Counted from the first letter of the stretch, positions 16,427 through 24,083 are shown. The stretch is 51,073 bases of DNA from Lachnospiraceae bacterium (GCA_028692975.1 JAQUWF010000012.1:1-51073); one strand, 5' to 3'. Translations and numbers: made by a program. The notes: generated from the letters alone by a model not told the origin.

Positions 16427-17884
16427 TTATTCTCCCTTAAGAATATCGCGAATCAAATTCCTCTCATCCATGGGGTATTTCTTACCCTTGATCTCCTGGT
16501 AATCCTCATGGCCTTTTCCTGCCAGGATCACGATATCCCCCGGCTCTCCGTGATGGATCGCGTAGGCGATGGCTTCCTTGCGGTCTGCGATTTCCACAAA
16601 CCTGCCTTCCGTCTTTGCCATACCGATTTTGATATCATCCATAATATCCTGTGGTTCCTCAAATCTTGGATTATCCGAAGTAATGATCGTCAGATCCGCT
16701 AATCTGCCGGATACCTCTCCCATCTCGTAACGACGCATCTTGGAGCGGTTTCCGCCACAACCAAAGAGGCACACCAGACGATGTGGATTGTAATCACGCA
16801 AGGTAGTCAGAAGGCTTTCCAAAGCCATAGCATTGTGTGCATAATCTATCATAAGTGTGAAATCATCCGATACCTTCACCATCTCAATACGTCCCTTGAC
16901 CTTGGCAAGTGCCAGGGCTTTGACGATATTATCTTCCGATACATGGAAATGACGGCAGATAGCAATAGCGGTCAATGAATTGTAAATACTGAATTTGCCC
17001 GGCGCATCGATCTCCACATGGAAATCCAGAAGTCCGATCAGATCATAGGCGATACCCAGATAGCCCGGTCTTGATATGAGTTGTACGTTGGTGGCACGCA
17101 GGTCGGCTTCCCTGTCGATACCGTAAGTCTCTATGGTGCAGGTGTGACCTTCCAATACCTCTTCCAGATGCTCTGCGTCCGCATTGATGATACCCACCTT
17201 GCACTGTTTGAAGAGCAGGCCCTTGCAATGCATATAGTCCTCGAAGTTCTCGTGCTCCGCCGGTCCGATGTGATCCGGCTCGATGTTGGTGAAGATGCCC
17301 AGTTCGAATTCGAACCCGGCGGTACGGTGAAGCATAAGCCCCTGGGAGGATACCTCCATGACTACGCAGTCACAGCCCGCCTCCACCATCTCATGAAAAT
17401 ACTGCTGCACCAGAAGGGATTCCGGTGTGGTATTAGCAGAAGGAATGGTTTTCTCTCCGATAACAGTCTCGATAGTACCGATCAAGCCTACCTTATAACC
17501 TGCATTTTCCAGAATGGATTTCACCATATAGGTCGTGGTGGTCTTGCCCTTGGTTCCGGTGATGCCGATAACCTTTAGTTTCTCCGCCGGATAATCATAG
17601 TATGCCGCCGAAATCACTGCCATAGCATACCGGGTATCCGCAACCTTGATGACCGTCACATGTTCCGGCACATCCACAGCCTCTTCCACCACCAGCACAG
17701 CCGCGCCTTTATCCGCCACGTCCTTTGCGAAAGTATGTCCGTCCACCACTGCTCCGCGGATACACATGAACAGGGAACCTTCCTGCACCTTTCTGGAATC
17801 AAAGACCACGTCCTCTACTTCCACATCCACCTTGCCCTGGAGACACTCGTATTCTAATCGTTCTAATAATGAAGTCAGTCTCAT
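16427..17884 (-). CDS. murE: UDP-N-acetylmuramoyl-L-alanyl-D-glutamate--2,6-diaminopimelate ligase
   Basis: The ligase adds the third amino acid to the peptidoglycan stem peptide in the cytoplasm. The 485 residues have the Mur ligase layout: an N-terminal UDP-binding domain, an ATP-binding domain with GITGTKGKT (108-116), and a C-terminal domain. The specificity loop reads DNPR (404-407), the form known for enzymes that add meso-diaminopimelate rather than lysine, so the wall is predicted to be of the DAP type. It is the first gene of the operon, with an AAGGA site before ATG 17884 and a promoter just upstream. Confidence 0.94.
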   Translation of the reverse strand: MRLTSLLERLEYECLQGKVDVEVEDVVFDSRKVQEGSLFMCIRGAVVDGHTFAKDVADKGAAVLVVEEAVDVPEHVTVIKVADTRYAMAVISAAYYDYPAEKLKVIGITGTKGKTTTTYMVKSILENAGYKVGLIGTIETVIGEKTIPSANTTPESLLVQQYFHEMVEAGCDCVVMEVSSQGLMLHRTAGFEFELGIFTNIEPDHIGPAEHENFEDYMHCKGLLFKQCKVGIINADAEHLEEVLEGHTCTIETYGIDREADLRATNVQLISRPGYLGIAYDLIGLLDFHVEIDAPGKFSIYNSLTAIAICRHFHVSEDNIVKALALAKVKGRIEMVKVSDDFTLMIDYAHNAMALESLLTTLRDYNPHRLVCLFGCGGNRSKMRRYEMGEVSGRLADLTIITSDNPRFEEPQDIMDDIKIGMAKTEGRFVEIADRKEAIAYAIHHGEPGDIVILAGKGHEDYQEIKGKKYPMDERNLIRDILKGE

Positions 17885-17936
17885 AACTGCTGTTCCTTCT
17901 TTCTATAATAAATGAAAACATAAAAACCTAACATTA

Positions 17937-17965
17937 AGAATACCATAAAATCCTCTATCTTTCAA
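17937..17965 (-). promoter_or_regulatory. Promoter of the murE-priA-def operon
   Basis: On the minus strand a -35 TTGAAA (17960-17965), a 17-bp spacer and a -10 TATTCT (17937-17942) lie about 50 bp upstream of the murE start. Spacing is ideal and both boxes are near the vegetative consensus. No other strong promoter is obvious inside the gene-dense stretch down to thiN. Confidence 0.65.
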
Positions 17966-17997
17966 CTTTTCTCGAATCCCCTTATCATCTTTCCTAC

Positions 17998-19305
17998 CTC
18001 CCAAAAGGTCGGATTATTTTTGGCAGCAATATGTTGATTCATGTTCCGCTGCCAAAAGGTTACATTGTTCTTGGCAGCAATGAATTGAAACATGTCTTAC
18101 TACCAAAAGGTCGAACTATTTTTGGTAGCAAAGCGTTGAAGCATGTCCTGCTGCCAAAAGGTCGAACTATTTTTGGTAGCAAAGCGTTGAAGCATGTCCT
18201 GCTGCCAAAAAGTCACATCGTTTTTGGCAGCAAAGAGTCGCAACATGTCCTGCCGCCAAAAGGCCACATCATTTTTGGCAGCAACAAGTTAAAACATATC
18301 CTGCCGCCAAAAGGTTATATCATTTTTGGCAGCAAAGAGTCGCAACATGTCCTGCTGCCAAAAGAGCACATCGTTTTTGGCAGCAACAAGTTAAAACATA
18401 TCCTGCCGCCAAAAGGTTACATCATTTTTAGCAGCAAAGAGTCGCAACATGTCCTGCTGCCAAAAGGGCACATCGTTTTTGGCAGCAACAAGTTAAAGCA
18501 TATCCTGTTGCCAAAAGGTTACATTATTTTTGGCAGCAACAAGTTAAAGCATGTCCTGCCGCCAAAAGGCCACATCATTTTTGGCAGCAACAAGTTAAAG
18601 CATGTCCTGCCGCCAAAAGGTTATATCATTTTTGGCAGCAAAGAGTCGCAACATGTCCTGCTGCCAAAAGGCCACATCGTTTTTGGCAGCAACAAGTTAA
18701 AGCATATCCTGTTGCCAAAAGGTTACATTATTTTTGGCAGCAATAAGTTAAAGCATGTCCTGCCGCCAAAAGGCCACATCATTTTGGGCAGCAACAAGTT
18801 AAAGCATATCCTGTTGCCAAAAGGTTACATCGTTTTTGGCAGCAACAAGTTAAAGCATGTCCTGCCACCAAAAGGCCACATCATTTTGGGCAGCAACAAG
18901 TTAAAGCATGTCCTGCCGCCAAAAGGCCACATCATTTTTGGCAGCAACAAGTTAAAGCATGTCCTGCCGCCAAAAGGTTATATCATTTTTGGCAGCAAAG
19001 AGTCGCAACATGTCCTGCTGCCAAAAGGGCACATCGTTTTTGGCAGCAACAAGTTAAAATATATCCTGTTGCCAAAAGGTTACATTATTTTTGGCAGCAA
19101 CAAGTTAAAACATATCCTGCCGCCAAAAGGTTACATCATTTTTGGCAGCAAAGAGTCGCAACATGTCCTGCTGCCAAAAGGTTACATCGTTTTTGGCAGC
19201 AACAAGTTAAAGCATATCTTGCTGCCAAAAGGGCACGCTATTTTGGGGAAGCGATGTGTTGATTCATATTCTGCTGCTAAAGGGCAATTCATTTTGGGCA
19301 ACAAT
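17998..19305. repeat. Array of about 25 tandem 51-bp hairpin units
   Basis: The unit is exactly 51 bp. Each holds an inverted repeat (TGCTGCCAAAA and TTTTGGCAGCA, 11 bp, with a loop of about 11 nt) followed by a spacer of about 19 bp. Spacers fall into a few types: one built on CAAGTTAAA, one on AGAGTCGCAAC, a GCGTTGAAG type (twice, near the left end), and a TTGATTCAT type found only at the first and last positions. The second unit has CTACC opposite GGTAG where others have CTGCC and GGCAG, a paired change that keeps the stem. No insertions or deletions break the period. The array lies between the murE promoter and two terminators. Confidence 0.9.
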
Positions 19306-19323
19306 TTACATTTTTTAATATAG
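18031..19323 (+). CDS. Doubtful open frame across the hairpin array (17-residue repeats)
   Basis: Because the unit is 51 bp, one plus-strand frame stays open and would give 430 residues made of 25 copies of a 17-residue repeat of the form KHVLPPKGHIIFGSNKL. No ribosome binding site precedes the ATG at 18031. The changes between copies include many that alter the residue (P/L, Y/H, V/I), and the start itself lies inside the first unit. I recognise no protein family. A long frame is expected from any stop-free unit whose length is a multiple of three, so this is probably not a real gene, though a repeat protein cannot be excluded. Confidence 0.2.
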   Translation: MLIHVPLPKGYIVLGSNELKHVLLPKGRTIFGSKALKHVLLPKGRTIFGSKALKHVLLPKSHIVFGSKESQHVLPPKGHIIFGSNKLKHILPPKGYIIFGSKESQHVLLPKEHIVFGSNKLKHILPPKGYIIFSSKESQHVLLPKGHIVFGSNKLKHILLPKGYIIFGSNKLKHVLPPKGHIIFGSNKLKHVLPPKGYIIFGSKESQHVLLPKGHIVFGSNKLKHILLPKGYIIFGSNKLKHVLPPKGHIILGSNKLKHILLPKGYIVFGSNKLKHVLPPKGHIILGSNKLKHVLPPKGHIIFGSNKLKHVLPPKGYIIFGSKESQHVLLPKGHIVFGSNKLKYILLPKGYIIFGSNKLKHILPPKGYIIFGSKESQHVLLPKGYIVFGSNKLKHILLPKGHAILGKRCVDSYSAAKGQFILGNNLHFLI

Positions 19324-19483
19324 ACGTAAAAGCGGATTTAATAAACAAGGTTATTGAGCATGTTTTAGATTTTGTTTAGATTCTTTCTTTTTTCTTTATG
19401 GACTAGCCACACTTTCAACACATTTCTCTTGTATAGTAGTATTCAGATAGATGAAATAACCACTCACTATCTCCCCCCTCATT

Positions 19484-19513
19484 AAAAGAGACGCCCATGC
19501 AGGCGTCTCTTTT
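19484..19513 (+). terminator. Rho-independent terminator downstream of the hairpin array
   Basis: A perfect 12-bp stem, AAAAGAGACGCC (19484-19495) and GGCGTCTCTTTT (19502-19513), has a 6-nt loop and ends in four T on the plus strand. It could also work in the other direction. No plus-strand gene precedes it except the hairpin array, which suggests transcription through the array from the left. Confidence 0.75.
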
Positions 19514-19546
19514 GCATTACCATACTATGTTTCAGCAACATTTTTC

Positions 19547-19592
19547 AAAAAAGCCGCTTCCCAAACCACTACGGTTTGGAAAACGGCTTTCC
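19547..19592 (-). terminator. Rho-independent terminator for adhE transcripts
   Basis: On the minus strand an AGCCG/CGGCT outer stem and a CCAAACC/GGTTTGG inner stem around the loop GTAGT are followed by six T. It faces transcripts arriving from adhE, whose stop is about 290 bp away. The distance is explained largely by the 133-bp miniature element lodged between the two. Confidence 0.75.
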
Positions 19593-19612
19593 GTCTATGT
19601 ATGTATAAATTT

Positions 19613-19745
19613 TGTAGTTATTCAGCAGGCCTGCGCGTTTACTGCGCTGACCATAAGAAAGTGATTCAAGCGTGCAGAAATCCCATCACCGAAGGTGATT
19701 TTTATGGATTTCAGCATCGTAACTGGTCAGGTACTGAACAGTCAC
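19613..19745. mobile_element. 133-bp IS66-like miniature element (MITE) with 8-bp target duplication
   Basis: The ends are imperfect inverted repeats: GTAGTTATTCAGCA from the left and GTGACTGTTCAGTA from the right. The right end matches 15 of 16 bases of the IS66-like end at 110-125 of this window. The element is flanked by TAAATTTT (19605-19612) and TAAATTCT (19746-19753), 7 of 8 identical, the duplication length known for IS66 elements. The interior holds an ATCACC/GGTGAT hairpin and no gene. It lies in the 3' untranslated region of adhE. Confidence 0.7.
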
Positions 19746-19751
19746 TAAATT

Positions 19752-19784
19752 CTATTGATACTCTACTACGTCAATCCATTTCAT
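19752..19784 (-). other. Ten-codon open frame with a strong, hairpin-borne ribosome binding site
   Basis: Downstream of adhE on the same strand, GGAGG (19793-19797) lies 8 nt before an ATG at 19784 that opens a frame of ten codons (MKWIDVVEYQ) and a TAG. The ribosome binding site sits in a palindrome, TCAGGA and TCCTGA, that could mask it. It may be the relic of a longer gene or chance; the miniature element inserted directly beside its stop. Confidence 0.2.
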
Positions 19785-19883
19785 CAGGAATTCCTCCTGA
19801 TATACTTTCCTATAAGAATGTTCCGCAATTACTTTTTTACATCATTCATCTTCTTTTCCTCTCGGACGATTACCTACTGGTAA

Positions 19884-22490
19884 TTATTTACCATAGTAAC
19901 ACTTCAGATAAATTTCCTTGATTTCTTTCATTAACGGATATCTTGGGTTCGCACCTGTACACTGATCGTTGAATGCGTTCTCAACCATCTCATCCAGAGT
20001 AGCCAGGAAGTCTTTCTCGGTGATGCCATACTCTGCGATCGTCTTTTTGATGCCAATCTTTTCTTCTAATTTTTCCAGCCCTGCGATGAACAGCTCGAAG
20101 CTTTCCTTGTCATCCTTGCCAACAAAGCCGCAGAAACGTGCACACTCTGCATAGCGAGCCAATGCATGTGGATATTCATACTGTGAGAATGTACCCATCT
20201 TGGTCGGTACTTCTTCTGCATTGTAGCGCATTACTTCTGTAAGGATTACAGCGTTTGCAACGCCGTGTGGCAGGTGATGATATGCACCCAACTTATGCGC
20301 CATGGAATGATTCAGCCCCAGGAATGCATTGGCGAAAGCCATACCTGCCATGCAGGAAGCGTTAGCCATACGTTCGCGGGCGATTGGATCTTTCGCTCCG
20401 TTATCATAAGCAGATGGCAGATACTCGAATACATTCTTCATCGCCTTCAATGCAAGTCCGTCTGTATAGTCGGTAGCCATGATAGAAACATATGCCTCGA
20501 TGGCATGGGTCATAACGTCGATACCAGATGCGCTGGTCAGGCCTTTCGGCTGATTCATCATGTTGTCTACGTCAACGATAGCCATGTTTGGAAGAAGTTC
20601 GTAGTCTGCCAGAGGCCATTTGGTACCTGTCTCTGCATCGGTGATGATGGCAAACGGTGTAACCTCTGACCCTGTTCCGGAAGAAGTCGGGATGGCCACA
20701 AAATATGCTTTCTCGCCCATCTTCGGGAATTTGAATACACGTTTGCGAATGTCCATGAAGTCCATAGCCATATCTTCAAAGTTTGCTTCCGGATGCTCAT
20801 ACATTACCCACATAATCTTTGCTGCGTCCATAGCAGAACCGCCGCCCACTGCGATGATGGTATCCGGAGCGAACTGTGTCATTGCGTCAGCGCCCCTCTG
20901 TGCGCACTGGAGTGTAGGATCTGGTGCAACCTCAAAGAAACAGGTGTGCTGGATACCCATTTCATCCAGTTTCTCCTCGATTGGTTTGATGTAGCCATTC
21001 TGATACAGGAAACTGTCTGTTACGATAAATGCTTTCTTTTTGTGCAGCTCTGTTCTCAATTCATCCAGTGCAACCGGCATACAGCCTTTTTTGAAGTAAA
21101 CCTTTTCAGGTGTGCGGAACCATAACATGTTTTCTCTCCTCTCGGCAACGGTCTTGATATTGATCAGATGTTTCACGCCTACGTTTTCTGATACAGAGTT
21201 GCCGCCCCATGAGCCACAGCCCAGTGTCAGGGAAGGTGCCAGTTTGAAGTTGTACAGGTCACCGATACCACCGTGAGAAGAAGGTGTGTTGATGAGGATA
21301 CGACAGGTCTTCATAGCCTGTGCATGCTGCATGATCTTCTCCTGCTCAGAAGGATGTACATAGAGAGAAGCGGTATGTCCATATCCGCCGTCCGCTACCA
21401 GCTGCTCTGCCTTTGCGATAGCCTCGTCAAATGTTTTTGCCTTGTACATTGCCAGTACCGGAGATAATTTCTCGTGTGCAAATTCTTCTGCGATATCTAC
21501 GGATTCTACTTCACCGATGAGGATCTTGGTTGCTTCCGGAACTTTTACTCCTGCCAGTGCTGCGATAGTGAATGCAGACTGTCCAACGATCTTGGCATTT
21601 AATGCACCATTGATCAGGATGGTCTTACGAACCTTCTCGATCTCAGCCGGTTTCAGGAAATAACATCCACGGTCTGCAAATTCTTTTTTCACTTCATCAT
21701 AAATCTTTCCAACAACGGTAACGGACTGCTCAGAAGCACAGATCATACCATTATCAAAAGTCTTGGAGTGAATAATAGAGTTTACTGCTACTTTCACATC
21801 TGCTGTGTCGTCGATGATAACCGGCGTGTTTCCTGCTCCAACGCCCAGTGCCGGTTTTCCGGAAGAGTAAGCTGCCTTAACCATACCAGGTCCGCCTGTT
21901 GCCAGAATGATGTCTGCATTTTTCATAACTTCATTGGTCAGCTCCAGTGACGGTACATCGATCCATCCGATGATGCCTTCCGGTGCTCCGGCTTTTACTG
22001 CTGCATCAAGAACTACTTTCGCTGCTGCGATGGTGCTGTTCTTTGCTCTTGGATGCGGACTGATAATGATTGCGTTACGTGTTTTCAGGGAAATCAGTGT
22101 TTTGAAAATAGCTGTGGAGGTTGGGTTTGTGGTAGGAATAACTGCTGCCACGATACCGATTGGCTCTGCTATCTTCTTGATACCAAATGCTTTATCTTCT
22201 TCAATTATGCCACATGTTTTTGTCTCTTTGTATGCATTGTAGATATATTCTGCTGCATAGTGGTTTTTGATTACTTTATCTTCCACGATGCCCATGCCTG
22301 TTTCTTCTACTGCCATTCTTGCCAGGGGAATACGCTGTTTGTTGGCTGCCATAGCTGCCTCATAGAAAATCTTATCCACCTGTTCCTGAGAAAATGTCGC
22401 AAATTCACGTTGTGCTTTCTTCATTTCCTCCAACTTTGTCATCAAGGCCTCTACATTGTCAATGACCTGATTCTCTGCTTTTTTCGCCAT
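19884..22490 (-). CDS. adhE: Bifunctional acetaldehyde-CoA/alcohol dehydrogenase
   Basis: The enzyme turns acetyl-CoA into acetaldehyde and then ethanol, re-oxidising two NADH during fermentation; family members form long helical filaments. The 868 residues comprise an N-terminal aldehyde dehydrogenase (1-440, catalytic Cys251 in MICASEQS) and a C-terminal iron alcohol dehydrogenase (about 450-868) with metal-binding histidines in GLNHSMAHKLGAYHHLPHG. The start at 22490 is chosen because AGGAGAAGG lies just upstream; the in-frame ATG at 22511 lacks a site. It is a single-gene transcript with its own promoter and Rex-like operator, matching its known redox control. Confidence 0.95.
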   Translation of the reverse strand: MAKKAENQVIDNVEALMTKLEEMKKAQREFATFSQEQVDKIFYEAAMAANKQRIPLARMAVEETGMGIVEDKVIKNHYAAEYIYNAYKETKTCGIIEEDKAFGIKKIAEPIGIVAAVIPTTNPTSTAIFKTLISLKTRNAIIISPHPRAKNSTIAAAKVVLDAAVKAGAPEGIIGWIDVPSLELTNEVMKNADIILATGGPGMVKAAYSSGKPALGVGAGNTPVIIDDTADVKVAVNSIIHSKTFDNGMICASEQSVTVVGKIYDEVKKEFADRGCYFLKPAEIEKVRKTILINGALNAKIVGQSAFTIAALAGVKVPEATKILIGEVESVDIAEEFAHEKLSPVLAMYKAKTFDEAIAKAEQLVADGGYGHTASLYVHPSEQEKIMQHAQAMKTCRILINTPSSHGGIGDLYNFKLAPSLTLGCGSWGGNSVSENVGVKHLINIKTVAERRENMLWFRTPEKVYFKKGCMPVALDELRTELHKKKAFIVTDSFLYQNGYIKPIEEKLDEMGIQHTCFFEVAPDPTLQCAQRGADAMTQFAPDTIIAVGGGSAMDAAKIMWVMYEHPEANFEDMAMDFMDIRKRVFKFPKMGEKAYFVAIPTSSGTGSEVTPFAIITDAETGTKWPLADYELLPNMAIVDVDNMMNQPKGLTSASGIDVMTHAIEAYVSIMATDYTDGLALKAMKNVFEYLPSAYDNGAKDPIARERMANASCMAGMAFANAFLGLNHSMAHKLGAYHHLPHGVANAVILTEVMRYNAEEVPTKMGTFSQYEYPHALARYAECARFCGFVGKDDKESFELFIAGLEKLEEKIGIKKTIAEYGITEKDFLATLDEMVENAFNDQCTGANPRYPLMKEIKEIYLKCYYGK

Positions 22491-22567
22491 TTTTCCTTCT
22501 CCTCTTACCATAGGGTTTTTCTGATTGGGTTTGGTTTCTTTATTTCTCTTACGAGATGATAAGTGAA

Positions 22568-22596
22568 GTATAATCGTTCGTTAAATAATTGTCAAT
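22568..22596 (-). promoter_or_regulatory. Consensus promoter of adhE
   Basis: On the minus strand, -35 TTGACA (22591-22596), a 17-bp spacer and -10 TATACT (22568-22573) form a near-perfect vegetative promoter about 78 bp upstream of the adhE start. Confidence 0.8.
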
Positions 22597-22601
22597 ATCT
22601 T

Positions 22602-22619
22602 TGTTATTTTTTTAACATC
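22602..22619. promoter_or_regulatory. Rex-like operator upstream of adhE
   Basis: TTGTTATTTTTTTAACAT matches 12 of the 14 defined positions of the clostridial Rex consensus TTGTTAANNNNTTAACAA. It begins 5 bp upstream of the -35 box. Rex is an NADH-sensing repressor known to control adhE in Clostridia. Assigning this site to Rex is inference from the match and the gene it precedes. Confidence 0.55.
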
Positions 22620-22735
22620 TTTGGTGGAATTGTAGTGTTGGAATTAAAAACTGAGGGAATATTTCTCTTTTTTGTACAAAAGTCAAAAAGACGGGTGGGG
22701 TGGATGAGACTGGATGGGGCTGGATGGGGCTGGAC

Positions 22736-22909
22736 GCCGTGCGGGGCCTGCTGCTTTCAAAAAAGAGGCAACAAATTGTGGAACTAATCTCTAAGAAACT
22801 ACTAAGTTCATCGCGGAGCGCTCTTCACTAAGTAGTTTCTAAGAGCTGGATTTCCCCAATTTTAAAACCGCCTCCGAATTATTTTTGAAAGCAGCAGGCC
22901 CCGCACGGC
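22736..22909. repeat. Nested palindrome with perfect 28-bp arms
   Basis: Arms at 22736-22763 and 22882-22909 are perfect reverse complements over 28 bp. Inside lies a second inverted repeat of 19 bp (22789-22807 and 22827-22845, 17 of 19 matching) around a short loop. The whole would fold into a long hairpin or cruciform. No T-run follows the outer arms, so it is not a simple terminator. It may be a mobile miniature element; no target duplication was evident. Confidence 0.75.
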
Positions 22910-22936
22910 TGACTTACATAATCATCCGTTTTAAGC

Positions 22937-23660
22937 TTGTTCCCTCTCTTGCTTTTTTTCATCACCAAACCGTTAGGTGGAGCTCGCCTTTCAGTCTCGC
23001 CTAGGTATATGGTGTGGATTTCTACTACCCCTTATCCATTTAGACCAACAAGCTTATGCTTCATCTCCTCATCCAGCAGCTGGCTGGGTATGGCATATGA
23101 ATTTCTTCCTTCTCTTACCCATTCTCATCGTCAAAACGTACGGCCGGGCTCGCTTTTCAGCCTCTCTTGGGTATACGGCATGGGGTTCTACCGCTCCTTA
23201 CCCATTTTGACCAACAAGCTTATGTTTCTTCCTCTCATCTAGTTACTGGCTGGGTATGGCATATGAATTTCTTCCTTCTCTTACCCATTCTCATCGCCAA
23301 AACGTACGGCCGGGCTCGCTTCTCAGCCTCGCTTGGGTATACGGCATGGGGTTCTACCGCTCCTTACCCATTTTGACCAACAAACTTATGCTTCATCTCC
23401 TCATCCAGCAGCTGGCTGGGTATGGCACATGAGTTTCTTCCTTCTCTTACCCATTCTCATCGCCAAACCCTAAGGCATGACTCCCTTTCCAGCCCCGCCT
23501 GGGTATACGGCGTAGATTTCTCCCCCTCCTTACCCATTCCCACCTCCAAACCGCAAGGGAGGTCCCGCTTGCGTGGGTTTTACCCCACGCCTCCCCATTC
23601 AGACCAACAATCCCATCTCTCATCTCCTATGCCGGCGAAGCCTGGCATGCCTTCCACCCA
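22937..23660. repeat. 83-bp repeats arranged as 166-bp A-B dimers
   Basis: A GGTAT landmark recurs at 23003, 23086, 23169, 23252, 23335, 23418 and 23501, i.e. exactly every 83 bp. Odd copies resemble one another (GGGTATACGGCATGGGG type) and even copies resemble one another (GGGTATGGCATATGAA type), so the array is A-B-A-B-A-B-A, followed by two diverged half-units that end near 23660. Neither 83 nor 166 is a multiple of three, so a repeat protein is ruled out. Confidence 0.8.
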
Positions 23661-23692
23661 CCTTCCCCATACAAGGCTTGCAGCGCAAGCCT

Positions 23693-23982
23693 GCCCTGGC
23701 TGGTGGATACTGGCGGTGACGCGGGCGGCGGCTTCCGCGGGGGTGCGTCTGGAGACTGCCGGATTTCTGCGAATTGGGGAGCCGTATTTTAGCGGCAAAA
23801 ACGGATGTACAACATCCGTTTTTGAAGGGCACTGAGTTCGGGAAATATCAATTTCCCGGACGAATTGCCCTGGTCCGTTAAAATACGGTTTCCCAATTCG
23901 CAAAAGAAATCCGAGCGGTCGGAAGCCCGCACCCCGGTGGAAGCCGCCGCCCGCGCCACCGCCAGTATCCACCAGCCAGGGC
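23693..23982. repeat. 290-bp nested palindrome with arms of about 105 bp
   Basis: The arms 23693-23795 and 23875-23982 are reverse complements with roughly 90% match over most of their length, including a perfect 26-bp outermost stretch. The loop region contains a perfect 12-bp hairpin (23797-23808 with 23812-23823) and a GGGAAAT/ATTTCCC hairpin. A separate AGGCTTG/CAAGCCT hairpin sits directly to the left (23674-23692). The arms are G+C-rich. The form is that of a foldback miniature element or an extragenic palindrome family. Confidence 0.75.
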
Positions 23983-24083
23983 CCCCGGCCCACACCACCA
24001 CCTCACGATTACATCCTTCAACGATATGCATTCACCAAATACACTTCTGTGTAAGCACGAGTTCCTTGGCTCCTTAGCAACAC

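Larger units (their letters stand above)
19306..19883. other. Gene-free stretch between the hairpin array and adhE
   Basis: This 578-bp stretch holds the two terminators, the miniature element with its target duplication, and the ten-codon frame. The remaining 19306-19480 is AT-rich and shows nothing I can name. A plus-strand frame over 19601-19921 spans the miniature element and the end of adhE and is not a gene. Confidence 0.7.
22620..24083. other. Gene-free repeat-rich island between adhE and arcC
   Basis: About 1.46 kb contains no credible gene. In order it holds three 10-bp tandem copies of TGGATGGGGC-like sequence (22701-22730), a 184-bp nested palindrome, an 83/166-bp higher-order tandem repeat and a 290-bp nested palindrome. 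Frames found inside are short, overlap on both strands and follow the repeats. The right half is clearly richer in G and C than the surrounding genes. Confidence 0.7.

Noticed and set aside
17998-19305. CRISPR array
   Set aside because: Repeats are tandem with only a few recurring spacer types, the hairpin part varies between units, and no cas genes are nearby.
18031-19323. Genuine repeat-protein gene
   Set aside because: No ribosome binding site, start inside the first repeat unit, many residue-changing differences, and an open frame is expected from a stop-free unit of 51 bp. Kept only as a low-confidence entry.
19601-19921. 106-codon plus-strand frame
   Set aside because: It runs across the miniature element, its target duplication and the 3' end of adhE on the opposite strand.
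22701-22735. Short 10-bp tandem repeat as a regulatory array
   Set aside because: Only three copies of a simple GGATGGGG-like sequence; too little to support a function.
22937-23835. Several 70-140 codon frames on the plus strand
   Set aside because: They follow the 83/166-bp repeat, whose period is not a multiple of three, so each copy is read in a different frame.
23580-24031. Frames on the minus strand inside the large palindrome
   Set aside because: Similar frames appear on both strands because the arms are reverse complements; none has a family match or ribosome binding site.
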